A DNA stretch of 59,968 nt from Gammaproteobacteria bacterium (GTDB taxonomy: Bacteria; Pseudomonadota; Gammaproteobacteria; UBA4575): assembly GCA_026706595.1 (NCBI GenBank), contig JAPOYL010000032.1, positions 1 to 59,968 on the forward strand, given 5' to 3'. Position 1 is the stretch's first letter. Each line of letters starts with the position of its first letter. The translations under genes and the position numbers were made by a program. This document shows positions 39,838-49,286 of the stretch, one piece after another. Under the pieces are notes generated by a model. The model ran no database searches. It was not told the origin of the DNA and saw nothing but the letters and a program-made list of their open reading frames with translations.

Positions 39838-41775
39838 ATGTCCGATGAAAAAATCTATCCCGTCCCGGATAGCGTTGCTGCAAAAGCCCACATCGACCAA
39901 GCCGAATATGACCGCCTGTACCGGCAGTCGGTAGATGATCCTGCCGGATTCTGGGCTGAGCAGGCCGACAAGTTCGTCAGCTGGTTCAAAAAATGGGACA
40001 GCGTTCTGGACTGGGATTATCCCCGCGGCCATATCCGGTGGTTCGAGGGTGCCACACTCAATGCCTGCTACAACTGTGTGGACCGACATCTTGAGGCGCA
40101 CGGATCACGGACTGCAATTATCTGGGAAGGAGACAGCCCCGGTGAGGACAAGGTCATCAGCTATGCCGAGTTGCACCGGGAAGTCTGCATATTTTCGAAC
40201 ATCCTGAAATCACGCGGGGTGAAAAAAGGGGACCGTGTTTGCATCTACATGCCCATGATTCCCGAGGCTGCATTTGCCATGCTCGCCTGCGCGCGCATCG
40301 GCGCGGTCCATTCCGTCGTTTTTGGCGGCTTCTCCCCGGACGCCCTGACGGAGCGCATCCTGGATTCCGATTGCCGCACCGTGATCACGGCGGATGAAGG
40401 CGTCAGGGGCGGAAGAAAGGTTCCGCTGAAAGCCAACACGGATACTGCCGTGCAGAACTGTCCGGAGGTCAGCACCGTGCTCGTGGTCAGGCGAACGGGC
40501 GGGGAGGTCGACTGGCACGCGCAGCGGGACTGCTGGTACCACGAACTGAAACCGGGCACCAGCGACGTCTGCGCACCCGAGCCCATGGCAGCGGAGGACC
40601 CGTTGTTCATCCTGTATACCTCGGGCTCGACCGGGAAGCCAAAGGGCGTGCTGCATACGACCGGGGGCTACCTGCTGTACGTGGCCATTACCCACAAGTA
40701 TGCGTTCGACTACCGCCCCGGTGAAGTGTACTGGTGTAGTGCAGATATCGGCTGGGTCACCGGGCATTCCTATATCGTTTACGGGCCCTTGTGCAATGCC
40801 GCGACGACCCTGATGTTTGAGGGCGTTCCCACATACCCGGATGCAAGCCGCTTCTGGCAGGTATGTGACAAGTTCAATGTCGCCAGCTTCTACACGGCAC
40901 CGACTGCGTTGCGCACCTTGATCAGCATGGGAGACGAACCGGTGCAGGCAACCCGCCGCCAGAGCCTGCGCCTGCTCGGTTCTGTGGGGGAGCCCATCAA
41001 TCCCGAGGTGTGGGAGTGGTACTACCATGTCGTCGGGGAGGGTCGTTGCCGGGTAATTGACACCTGGTGGCAAACGGAGACCGGGGGCTTCATGATTGCT
41101 CCGCTGCCGGGAACCACGCCCCTGAAACCCGGTTCGGCGACGAAACCGTTTCTCGGCATACAGCCTGCTATCATGGATGAAAACGGCAACGAACTTGAGG
41201 GTGAGTGCAAGGGCAATCTGGCGATCAAGCATCCGTGGCCGGGGCAGATGCGCACCGTGTACGGCGATCACCAGCGATTCATCGACACCTACTTCTCACA
41301 GTATCCAGGCAAGTATTTCAGTGGGGACGGCTGCAGGCGCGATGCTGACGGATACTACTGGATCACGGGCCGTGTCGATGACGTCTTGAATGTCTCCGGA
41401 CACCGGCTTGGGACCGCAGAAGTGGAAAGCGCTCTGGTGCTGCATCCATCCGTTGCGGAAGCGGCCGTGGTGGGATACCCGCATGACATCAAGGGACAAG
41501 GAATCTATGCCTATGTGACTCCCATGCTGGACACCTCGACCGGCGATGCGCTGAAAGACGAGCTTGTGCAGCTGGTCCGCAAGGAAATCGGGGCATTTGC
41601 AAAACCGGATGTCATTCAATGGGCCCCGGGACTGCCGAAAACCCGTTCCGGGAAGATCATGCGTCGCATCCTTCGAAAGATCGCGGAGAACGAGGTCAGT
41701 GACCTGGGGGATACGACGACCCTAGCCGATCCTTCAGTAATCGAGGACCTGATCGAAAACCGGCAAGGGGACTAG
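39838..41775 (+). CDS. acs: Acetyl-CoA synthetase
   Basis: Acs activates acetate to acetyl-CoA via acetyl-AMP. The 645-residue protein has the AMP-binding motif [23 protein letters not shown], the hinge-region [12 protein letters not shown] and the C-terminal [11 protein letters not shown] with the lysine that is acetylated in relatives to switch the enzyme off. Length equals the family norm (about 650). It probably has its own promoter in the gap before it. Confidence 0.98.
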   Translation: MSDEKIYPVPDSVAAKAHIDQAEYDRLYRQSVDDPAGFWAEQADKFVSWFKKWDSVLDWDYPRGHIRWFEGATLNACYNCVDRHLEAHGSRTAIIWEGDSPGEDKVISYAELHREVCIFSNILKSRGVKKGDRVCIYMPMIPEAAFAMLACARIGAVHSVVFGGFSPDALTERILDSDCRTVITADEGVRGGRKVPLKANTDTAVQNCPEVSTVLVVRRTGGEVDWHAQRDCWYHELKPGTSDVCAPEPMAAEDPLFILYTSGSTGKPKGVLHTTGGYLLYVAITHKYAFDYRPGEVYWCSADIGWVTGHSYIVYGPLCNAATTLMFEGVPTYPDASRFWQVCDKFNVASFYTAPTALRTLISMGDEPVQATRRQSLRLLGSVGEPINPEVWEWYYHVVGEGRCRVIDTWWQTETGGFMIAPLPGTTPLKPGSATKPFLGIQPAIMDENGNELEGECKGNLAIKHPWPGQMRTVYGDHQRFIDTYFSQYPGKYFSGDGCRRDADGYYWITGRVDDVLNVSGHRLGTAEVESALVLHPSVAEAAVVGYPHDIKGQGIYAYVTPMLDTSTGDALKDELVQLVRKEIGAFAKPDVIQWAPGLPKTRSGKIMRRILRKIAENEVSDLGDTTTLADPSVIEDLIENRQGD

Positions 41776-41838
41776 CCCCGAGGCCCTGGACTGCAAGGGC
41801 ATGTGCTTTGCCTGTGCCCGTGTTTCAAGGAGACAGAC

Positions 41839-42378
41839 ATGAAACCCGCCCTGCTACTGGTTGACATACAAAATGACTATTTCCCGGGCGGGAAGATGGA
41901 GCTGGTCGATATGGAGGCTGCCAGCGAAAATGCCAGAAAACTCCTGGACAGGTTTCGCTACCAGGGCCTGCCAACGTTTCATATCCAGCACATGTTTCAA
42001 AACAGCGGGCCGGGGTTTTTCATGCCCGACAGCCCGGGCGCCGAGATCCATGAATGTGTCGGACCGTTGCCTGGCGAAACCATCATACACAAGCACTACC
42101 CGAACAGTTTTCGTGGCACGGGCCTGCTGGAGCAGCTCCAGCAAAAGGAGATCAAATCCCTGGTGATCTGTGGGGCGATGAGCCACATGTGCGTTGAGGC
42201 CACGACACGTGCGGCTGCGGACCACGGCTTCAAGTGCACTGTTGTGCAGGATGCCTGTGCGACACGGGATGTGGAATTTCAGGGCAAGACCGTGGCGGCG
42301 GCGGATGTCCACCGTACGGCCATGTCGGCCCTGGACTTTGCCTATGCGAACGTGGTGGATATTGGTGAGTTGCTGTGA
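41839..42378 (+). CDS. Isochorismatase-family cysteine hydrolase
   Basis: The 179-residue protein shows the catalytic triad of this superfamily: Asp9 in LVDIQNDYFPGG, Lys85 in IIHKHYPNSF and Cys118 in GAMSHMCVEATTRAA. The Gly-Ala-Met-Ser-His-Met-Cys loop is typical of small amidases such as nicotinamidase-like and pyrazinamidase-like proteins. No gene of siderophore synthesis is nearby, so hydrolysis of isochorismate is unlikely; the substrate is unknown. The ATG at 41839 follows a good AAGGAGA site. Confidence 0.85.
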   Translation: MKPALLLVDIQNDYFPGGKMELVDMEAASENARKLLDRFRYQGLPTFHIQHMFQNSGPGFFMPDSPGAEIHECVGPLPGETIIHKHYPNSFRGTGLLEQLQQKEIKSLVICGAMSHMCVEATTRAAADHGFKCTVVQDACATRDVEFQGKTVAAADVHRTAMSALDFAYANVVDIGELL

Positions 42379-42402
42379 GGAGTCAGCACGCGAGTGCCGT
42401 GA

Positions 42403-43875
42403 TCACTTGAACTGTTCGCGCTGTTGTTCCAGCTGGCGCAGCTGGATTCCCCGGGCCTCGATGCGGGCCTTGGAGCTTGCGTCAATGCCGGGGGACTGCA
42501 GTGCCAACTGCACTTGCTCCATGGCGATGTCGTACTGGCCGTGTGCCGCATAAAAATTTCCCAGGGATTCGTGACTGCGCCAGGGCATCTGGGCCTTGCT
42601 GGCAGCCTTGGCCGTCATTTTGTCAATCAGCGGGTTTTGCACCTGGATGCGGCTTAACTGATCGAGTTTTTCCAGGGCCCGCTGTGCCCTGTCTTCCTTG
42701 ATCAAGCTCATCGCCAGGTAATAGGTGACCGGCAAACTTCCGGGATAGATCCTGTCCAGGGCCTCCAGTGCATCCGTGGCGGTTTGTCCCATGGCCAGGC
42801 GGATCTGGGCATCGGCCAGTCTCACGGTGAGCCGGTTGTCCGCGTTCACGGTGATTTCTTCCAGGCGCCGCAGCCCCTGCTCGTGCCTGCCCGCACGGCT
42901 CAGTGCCAGGGCATAGGTGTAGTGCTCCACATCGCTGAGTCCGCCTGGTGTCCTGCCTTTTGCCCGGTAGTGTTCGATCAGCTCGGTGGGGGGAGTGTTG
43001 AGTGCCAGGGCCCGTGCCCGTGCGTAATTGAAATTCACACTGTTGAAGGCATAACTGCCGCGGTATTGCCGGGCCCGTGCTTCGGATTCACTGATGCGTG
43101 CCAGGGTAAGTGGATGGGTCCTGAGGAATTCGGGAAGCTTTCCATGATTCAACTGCGTGTGCTTGTGCATACGCTTGAAAAAAAGCGGCATCCCGTAGGG
43201 ATCGATGCCTGCACCTACCATGAGTTGCATGCCGATCCTGTCGGCCTCCTGTTCGAAGGCGCGGGAATAGGCGAGTGTGGCCTGCTGAAGTCCTGCCTGG
43301 GAAGTCATGAGTGCGGCCTGTCCCAGGTCGACGTTGTATATGCTGGCAAGAATGGCGCCCAGGAAGGTCAGCGCCGAGACCACATTGAATGATTTGGCGT
43401 TTTCAAGATTGCGCGCGATGTGGCGCTGCGTGACATGCGCGATCTCGTGCGCAATCACGCTGGCCAGTTCGCTTTCCTGTGTGGTCAGGGTGAGCAGGCC
43501 GCTGTTGATGGCGATGATGCCGCCTGGCATCGCAAATGCGTTGATGCTGGAATTTTCCACCAGCAGGAACGTAAAGGGAAAGTTCGACTCCAAGCCCCCG
43601 GAGACGATCCGCGTGCCAAGTGCCTGGATATACTGGGCCAACTCGGGGTCATTGGAGACCGGCAGGCCTCTTCGGATCTCTGTCAGCAAGACACGCCCGA
43701 GTTCGATTTCCTTGGCCTTGCTCAGTTCCGTGCGGGCAGAGTCTCCGATGTTGGGCAGGTCGCTGTCAGCTATCGAGAGGGGGGCAAGGGCGATGAGCAG
43801 CAGACCAAGCCACAGGTGTTTCAGGCAGGGGAGATGCGTGTCAGGCACGCTCTTGCGGTAGGAGTGATGCAGCAT
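42403..43875 (-). CDS. bepA: Periplasmic M48 metalloprotease with TPRs (BepA-like)
   Basis: BepA is a periplasmic zinc protease and chaperone that helps assemble or degrade the LPS export protein LptD. From the ATG at 43875 it is 490 residues, with a signal peptide (LWLGLLLIALAPLSIA). The M48 motif HEIAH spans residues 143-147 and the third zinc ligand is Glu in FEQEADRIG. TPR repeats fill the C-terminal half. E. coli BepA has 487 residues. The frame extends 13 residues further up. It faces away from tusA, which starts 176 bases from it. Confidence 0.93.
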   Translation of the reverse strand: MLHHSYRKSVPDTHLPCLKHLWLGLLLIALAPLSIADSDLPNIGDSARTELSKAKEIELGRVLLTEIRRGLPVSNDPELAQYIQALGTRIVSGGLESNFPFTFLLVENSSINAFAMPGGIIAINSGLLTLTTQESELASVIAHEIAHVTQRHIARNLENAKSFNVVSALTFLGAILASIYNVDLGQAALMTSQAGLQQATLAYSRAFEQEADRIGMQLMVGAGIDPYGMPLFFKRMHKHTQLNHGKLPEFLRTHPLTLARISESEARARQYRGSYAFNSVNFNYARARALALNTPPTELIEHYRAKGRTPGGLSDVEHYTYALALSRAGRHEQGLRRLEEITVNADNRLTVRLADAQIRLAMGQTATDALEALDRIYPGSLPVTYYLAMSLIKEDRAQRALEKLDQLSRIQVQNPLIDKMTAKAASKAQMPWRSHESLGNFYAAHGQYDIAMEQVQLALQSPGIDASSKARIEARGIQLRQLEQQREQFK

Positions 43876-43930
43876 GGGCAATGACGGTACTGTAACAGTA
43901 TTGGGACAGCTCAAAACCCGAAGATGGGTG

Positions 43931-43985
43931 AAACTTTATTACAATCACTATTATTAAAGTATTATGATATTATAATATATATTGC
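43931..43985. promoter_or_regulatory. AT-rich promoter region upstream of tusA
   Basis: About 50 bases of strongly AT-rich sequence lie between bepA and tusA, with a perfect TATAAT at 43971-43976 about 75 bases before the tusA ATG. No -35 box is convincing at 16-18 bases from it. The stretch stands out from the surrounding GC-rich DNA and may serve promoters in both directions. Confidence 0.45.
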
Positions 43986-44051
43986 GGTTCAGGCTTGTGT
44001 TGGCCGCCAGTTGCAAGCTTTTATGTGATGAATTTCTAAGGAGTTGTTGTA

Positions 44052-44282
44052 ATGGCCGAATTTGACCAAGAGTTAGATGCCTGTGGGCTGAACTGCCCAC
44101 TTCCGATTTTACGCGCAAAGAAAGCATTGTCTGGTATGGATTCGGGTAAGGTGCTGCAGATCATTGCTACTGACCCTGGTTCGGTAAAGGATTTCGAGGC
44201 GTTTTCCAAGCAGACAGGCAATGCGCTTCTGGATTCGAATGAAGACGGGGAAAAGTTTTATTTCCGCATCCAGAAAAAATAA
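44052..44282 (+). CDS. tusA: TusA sulfur carrier
   Basis: TusA carries persulfide sulfur, in E. coli from IscS to 2-thiouridine of tRNAs, and in sulfur oxidisers to oxidation enzymes. The 76-residue protein has the signature CPLPILRAKKAL with Cys15 as the carrier residue; Cys11 is additional. A strong AAGGAG site precedes the ATG. Placement beside bepA gives no hint about which of the two roles applies. Confidence 0.93.
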   Translation: MAEFDQELDACGLNCPLPILRAKKALSGMDSGKVLQIIATDPGSVKDFEAFSKQTGNALLDSNEDGEKFYFRIQKK

Positions 44283-44391
44283 TTACAGGAACACTGGTTG
44301 CGGCGGCTTGTGCTTCGCCGGATAATCTAGCACAACCACATTTCGTGCCGGCAGGTGCGGGTGCTGCCCGGCAGACAGGCATTTGCTGAGG

Positions 44392-44421
44392 GTATGCATG
44401 CCTGCACGAAGGCATGCATAC
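44392..44421 (+). promoter_or_regulatory. Perfect hairpin upstream of ilvN
   Basis: GTATGCATGCC (44392-44402) and GGCATGCATAC (44411-44421) form an 11-base perfect stem with an 8-base loop, ending 13 bases before the ilvN start. There is no T run, so it is not a standard terminator. It could end or slow tusA transcription, bind a regulator, or hide the ilvN start region in RNA. Confidence 0.6.
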
Positions 44422-44434
44422 TTACACATCGGCG

Positions 44435-44941
44435 ATGCGTCATATAATCTCGATATTGCTGGAAAACGAGGCAGGGGCCCTGTCCAGAGTCTCGGGGTTG
44501 TTCTCGGCTCGCGGATACAATATCGAATCACTGACGGTTGCACCGACCAATGATGCGACCGTTTCACGCATCACGGTGGTCACGGCCGGCAGCGATGACG
44601 TCATCGAGCAGATCGAGAAACAGCTCAACAAGCTGGTAGATGTAGTCCAGGTCATTGATCTGACAGCCGATGAGCATATTGAAAGGGAAATGGTGTTGCT
44701 GAAATTGCACAGCACGGAAATCAGCCAGTCCGCCCTTGATGACCTGACCGGCAACTACGGGGGCAAGGTCGTGGACCGTTCCGGCGACACGGTGGTGGTG
44801 GAGATCTCGGGGACAGGAGAGAAACTTGACCGTGCCATTGGGTCTGTCCCGGATGAGGCTATCCACGAGCTGGTACGTTCCGGTGTCCTGGGAATTGCCG
44901 CGGGCAGGAGCAATGCGGCGTTGAAACCAGAGTCTGCATGA
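44435..44941 (+). CDS. ilvN: Acetolactate synthase small subunit
   Basis: This is the regulatory subunit of acetolactate synthase, the first common enzyme of valine and isoleucine synthesis, and gives valine feedback. The 168-residue protein has an N-terminal ACT domain ([28 protein letters not shown]) and the usual C-terminal domain ([15 protein letters not shown]). The ATG at 44435 is used; the longer frame from 44414 lies inside the hairpin. No ribosome binding site is clear. The large subunit gene ilvB, normally directly upstream, is absent. The symbol could also be ilvH, which is the same family. Confidence 0.95.
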   Translation: MRHIISILLENEAGALSRVSGLFSARGYNIESLTVAPTNDATVSRITVVTAGSDDVIEQIEKQLNKLVDVVQVIDLTADEHIEREMVLLKLHSTEISQSALDDLTGNYGGKVVDRSGDTVVVEISGTGEKLDRAIGSVPDEAIHELVRSGVLGIAAGRSNAALKPESA

Positions 44942-45988
<1,047 letters not shown>

Positions 45989-46000
45989 ACCTGCAGTTTG

Positions 46001-46020
46001 CATAACATCTTTATGTTATG
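46001..46020 (+). promoter_or_regulatory. Small hairpin between ilvC and the psd-like gene
   Basis: CATAACAT and ATGTTATG form an 8-base perfect stem around the loop CTTT. No T run follows, so it may stabilise the upstream mRNA end or act as a weak stop rather than a classic terminator. Confidence 0.45.
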
Positions 46021-46030
46021 ACTGACTACG

Positions 46031-46666
46031 ATGATCCCCATTGCTAGAGAAGTGCAGCTCGTGCTGCTGGTGTTGGGGTTGGCCGTCGCACTGGCCCAGT
46101 ACCTGTTCGGGTTTTCGGCGGTGTGGCCCGCTTGGCTGATGTTTGCGGTCCTGCTGCTCCTGTTTCGGGATTTCAAGCGCACCATTCCAGCGATCCCCCT
46201 GGCCGTGGTTTCTCCGGTAGACGGGCACATCACCGATGTCAGGGATGCAGTACACGATCCGTACCTCAAGCGCATGGCCCAATCGGTCAGCCTGCGGCAG
46301 GCCTCGCTTGGCGAGTTCAATGTGCACAGTCCGATCGAAGGCAAGGTGCAGAATCTCTGGGTGCGCTCGGCGACAGGGCATGCCGAATCCGAGCTTGCAG
46401 TATGGGTGCAAACGGACGAACAGGATGATGTCGTGATGGTGGCCAATCTGAGTTCCGCACTGCGCCATGCAAGTTGTCATATCAGTGCAGGTGAGAAACT
46501 GGGGCAGGGACAGCGCTGCGGGTTCATGGCCCTTGCCTGTGAGGTCGTGGTCTACCTGCCCCAGACGAGCAGTGTCAGTGTCCGGGTGAATCAGTCGGTT
46601 CGCGCCGGTAGTGATAAACTGGCAGAATTCGTACATGAGGCAGGAACACCATCTGCACACCCATGA
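46031..46666 (+). CDS. Phosphatidylserine decarboxylase-like protein lacking the processing site
   Basis: The 211-residue protein resembles the short phosphatidylserine decarboxylases that sit between ilvC and pssA: a membrane segment at about 8-45, FRDFKRTIPAIP and VVSPVDGHITDV. But where active proteins have a Gly-Ser pair that self-cleaves to form the pyruvoyl cofactor, this one reads LACEVVVYLP (Ala169, Cys170). The His region FNVHSPIEGKV is also shorter than the usual VHxNR form. It may be inactive or do something else. Its stop overlaps the pssA start by 4 bases, which ties it to phosphatidylserine metabolism. Confidence 0.8.
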   Translation: MIPIAREVQLVLLVLGLAVALAQYLFGFSAVWPAWLMFAVLLLLFRDFKRTIPAIPLAVVSPVDGHITDVRDAVHDPYLKRMAQSVSLRQASLGEFNVHSPIEGKVQNLWVRSATGHAESELAVWVQTDEQDDVVMVANLSSALRHASCHISAGEKLGQGQRCGFMALACEVVVYLPQTSSVSVRVNQSVRAGSDKLAEFVHEAGTPSAHP

Positions 46667-47442
46667 ACAGACCAGAAAAGAAATTGCGCAAGGGCATCTA
46701 CCTGTTGCCGAACCTGTTTACCACCGGTTCGCTGTTTGCAGGGTTCTATGCAATCGTTGCGGCCACCACGGACCTGTTTGACCAGGCAGCGATTGCCATC
46801 ATTATTGCCCTGTTTCTGGATTTCTTTGATGGAAGAATCGCGCGCCTGACCCATACCACCAGCAAGTTCGGCGCACAGTACGACAGCCTGTCCGACATGG
46901 TGTCTTTCGGTGTGGCACCCGCACTGGTCGTATACGAATGGGCGCTGTTCCATTTCGGGAGCTTCCCCTGGATCTGGTCAAAGCTGGGATGGCTCGCGGC
47001 ATTTTTCTATACCGCGGCGGCAGCCCTGCGCCTGGCCCGGTTCAACGCTCGCGTCACGGTGGTCAGCAAACGCTATTTCCAGGGATTGCCAAGTCCTGCA
47101 GCAGCAGCTGCATTGGTTGGATTCATCTGGGCCTGCCACGACATGCAGCTTTCCCCTGAAGACGTTGCCATTGCGGCCCTGGTGGTCACCATCGTTCTTG
47201 GCGCGCTCATGGTAAGCAATTTTACCTACCACAGCTTCAAGGACGTCAACCTCGTGGACCGGATCCCCTACATCGTCATGCTTGCGGTGGTGCTTGGCTT
47301 TATCCTGGTATCGATCGACCCGCCAAAACTGGTATTCATCGTGTTTGCCCTGTACGCGTTGTCTGGTCCGGTCATCTATATCGTCCGCCTGAAACGAAAA
47401 CGCGGAGCACGCACAACGGTGAATATCGAAGACCGGCCATGA
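46663..47442 (+). CDS. pssA: CDP-diacylglycerol--serine O-phosphatidyltransferase
   Basis: PssA makes phosphatidylserine from CDP-diacylglycerol and serine in the inner membrane. The 259-residue protein has the CDP-alcohol phosphotransferase motif DFFDGRIARLTHTTSKFG followed by QYDSLSDMVSFGVAPA, and six or more hydrophobic segments. It is the membrane (Bacillus-type) form, not the E. coli phospholipase D-type enzyme. The ATG overlaps the end of the psd-like gene. Confidence 0.96.
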   Translation: MNRPEKKLRKGIYLLPNLFTTGSLFAGFYAIVAATTDLFDQAAIAIIIALFLDFFDGRIARLTHTTSKFGAQYDSLSDMVSFGVAPALVVYEWALFHFGSFPWIWSKLGWLAAFFYTAAAALRLARFNARVTVVSKRYFQGLPSPAAAAALVGFIWACHDMQLSPEDVAIAALVVTIVLGALMVSNFTYHSFKDVNLVDRIPYIVMLAVVLGFILVSIDPPKLVFIVFALYALSGPVIYIVRLKRKRGARTTVNIEDRP

Positions 47443-47481
47443 TAGCCGCAGTCAAGCGGCAGTCCGGGTGCGGGATTGCAG

Positions 47482-47511
47482 TTGACGGGTTACTGTACTT
47501 TCTGGGAAAAT
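47482..47511 (+). promoter_or_regulatory. Candidate promoter of the leu leader
   Basis: TTGACG (47482-47487) is one base off the ideal -35 box. GAAAAT (47506-47511), 18 bases later, matches four of six -10 positions. A transcript would start near 47518, about 20 bases before the leader peptide ATG. Confidence 0.4.
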
Positions 47512-47536
47512 CCGCGGAATTGGGTATGTTACGGAC

Positions 47537-47632
47537 ATGAAAGAGTCATTCAATAACACCGCGACGACTGCAGTTCCAGTCTCTGGACCTGCTGCCGTGT
47601 ACTGCCTTTCACTTCTCCTGCTGCCGCTGTAG
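47537..47632 (+). CDS. leuL: Leucine-rich leader peptide of leuA
   Basis: A 31-codon frame from ATG 47537 to TAG 47632 ends in CLSLLLLPL: six of the last eight codons are Leu. This is how leader peptides of attenuated leu operons look: when charged tRNA-Leu is scarce the ribosome stalls on the Leu codons and changes folding of the RNA behind it. The first 20 residues are unremarkable. It lies 110 bases before leuA in the same direction and its last codons overlap a stem (47623-47636). No strong ribosome binding site is seen, only GGA before the ATG. Confidence 0.75.
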   Translation: MKESFNNTATTAVPVSGPAAVYCLSLLLLPL

Positions 47633-47636
47633 CGGC
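47623..47636 (+). promoter_or_regulatory. Stem overlapping the leader stop codon
   Basis: The sequence GCCGCTGTAGCGGC is a perfect palindrome of 14 bases, forming a 5- to 6-base stem with a tiny loop. It includes the last Leu codon and the leader stop codon, so a ribosome finishing or stalling in the leader would open or block it. Confidence 0.5.
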
Positions 47637-47651
47637 ACCACCTGTACCTGG

Positions 47652-47720
47652 CGAGGCTAAACGCACCATCAACTCATTTACCTAGGAATTTCCATACGAG
47701 CCTCGAACTCGTGAAATTTT
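47652..47720 (+). terminator. Candidate leu attenuator with competing stems
   Basis: ACGAG (47696-47700) pairs with CTCGT (47708-47712) around a 7-base loop, followed by GAAATTTT: a terminator-like hairpin. The upstream CGAGGCT (47652-47658) is perfectly complementary to AGCCTCG (47699-47705), which overlaps that hairpin, so the two folds exclude each other, as antiterminator and terminator should. The terminator stem and its T run are weak, so the mechanism is inferred. Confidence 0.5.
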
Positions 47721-47741
47721 CGTTGCAGCCGCAGGAGGCAC

Positions 47742-49286
47742 ATGGTGAACAGGGACAAACTTAAAATTTTTGATACGACATTGCGCGACGGGGAACAAAG
47801 CCCGGGCGCCTCGATGACGCGCGATGAAAAAGTACGCATCGCCAAGTCACTGGAGCGCATGCGCGTGGACATTATCGAGGTCGGTTTTCCGACCGCGAGT
47901 GTGGGCGACTTTGAAGCCGTGCAGGCCGTGGCCAAGGTGGTCAAGGACAGCACCATATGTGGCCTGGCGCGCGCACTCAAGGGGGACATCGAACGTGCCA
48001 GCGAAGCCCTGAAGCCTGCGGCATCGGCCAGGATTCATACGTTCATCGCGACGTCGCCGATTCACATGCAGCGCAAGCTGCACATGACCGAGGACCAGGT
48101 CGTCGAGCAGGCCGTTTCTGCGGTCCGGCTGGCCAGGCAGTATACCGACGACGTCGAGTTTTCACCGGAGGATGCCGGGCGCTCGGAATTCGAGTTCCTG
48201 TGCAGGGTCATCGAAAAGGCGATCGAGGCCGGAGCCGGGACGATCAACATTCCTGACACGGTGGGGTACAACATCCCGCACCAGTTCGGCGACCTGGTCG
48301 GTCGCCTGATCGAGAATATTCCCGCTTCGGACAAGGTCACGTTTTCCGTGCACTGTCACAATGACCTGGGGCTTGCCTCGGCAAACTCCCTGTCGGCGGT
48401 GTTGAGAGGTGCGCGCCAGGTGGAGTGTACGATCAACGGCCTTGGCGAACGTGCGGGCAATGCCTCCCTGGAAGAGATTGTCATGACCGTACATACGCGA
48501 CAGGATGTGTTTCCATGCATCACGGGTCTGGACACGACACAGATTGTTCCGACCTCGCGTATGGTCTCAACGATCACCGGCTTTCCCGTGCAGCCCAACA
48601 AGGCGATCGTTGGTGCCAATGCCTTCGCGCATGAGGCAGGCATCCACCAGGATGGTGTGCTCAAGGCCCGGGAGACCTACGAAATCATGCGTGCAGAGGA
48701 TGTCGGCTGGGCCTCGAACAAGATCGTGCTCGGCAAGCATTCGGGTCGCAATGCATTTCGCACGCGCCTGGATGAGCTTGGCATTACGTTTGACACGGAG
48801 GAGGAGCTCAACAACGCCTTTGCAAATTTCAAGGGCCTGGCGGACCGCAAGCATGAAATATACGATGAGGATCTGCATGCCCTGGTATCCGATACAAGTT
48901 TCGACCACGATGAATACTGGAAACTGGTGTCCTTGACGGCGCACTCCGAAACCGGTGAAACCCCGAGCGCGCAGGTCATCCTGCAGGTCGACGGCGAGGA
49001 GAAAGTGGCCAGCGCCAGCGGTGGCGGGCCCGTCGATGCCACATTCTGTGCCATCGAGGAAATCGTCGACAGCCAGGCGCAGTTGCAGCTGTATTCGGTG
49101 AACAACATCACGACGGGCACGGATGCCCAGGGAGAGGTCACGGTGCGCCTGCACAAGTCCGGCAGGATCGTCAACGGGCACGGTGCGGACACCGACATTA
49201 TCATGGCCTCGGCCAAGGCCTATCTGCATGCGCTGAACCGGCTTGCCATCCCGGACCGACGCGCACATCCCCAGCATGACGTCTGA
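47742..49286 (+). CDS. leuA: 2-isopropylmalate synthase
   Basis: LeuA condenses 2-ketoisovalerate and acetyl-CoA, the committed step to leucine. The 514-residue protein has the TIM-barrel catalytic segment [16 protein letters not shown], the metal-site [14 protein letters not shown] and the C-terminal allosteric domain with [13 protein letters not shown], which binds leucine for feedback. AGGAGG sits at a good distance before the ATG; a GTG follows at 47745. Preceded by the leucine leader, so it is probably controlled both by attenuation and by feedback. Confidence 0.98.
   Translation: MVNRDKLKIFDTTLRDGEQSPGASMTRDEKVRIAKSLERMRVDIIEVGFPTASVGDFEAVQAVAKVVKDSTICGLARALKGDIERASEALKPAASARIHTFIATSPIHMQRKLHMTEDQVVEQAVSAVRLARQYTDDVEFSPEDAGRSEFEFLCRVIEKAIEAGAGTINIPDTVGYNIPHQFGDLVGRLIENIPASDKVTFSVHCHNDLGLASANSLSAVLRGARQVECTINGLGERAGNASLEEIVMTVHTRQDVFPCITGLDTTQIVPTSRMVSTITGFPVQPNKAIVGANAFAHEAGIHQDGVLKARETYEIMRAEDVGWASNKIVLGKHSGRNAFRTRLDELGITFDTEEELNNAFANFKGLADRKHEIYDEDLHALVSDTSFDHDEYWKLVSLTAHSETGETPSAQVILQVDGEEKVASASGGGPVDATFCAIEEIVDSQAQLQLYSVNNITTGTDAQGEVTVRLHKSGRIVNGHGADTDIIMASAKAYLHALNRLAIPDRRAHPQHDV

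Noticed and set aside
42386-42397. Small hairpin GCAC-GCGA-GTGC between the cysteine hydrolase and bepA
   Set aside because: A 4-base stem is likely by chance and no T run follows.
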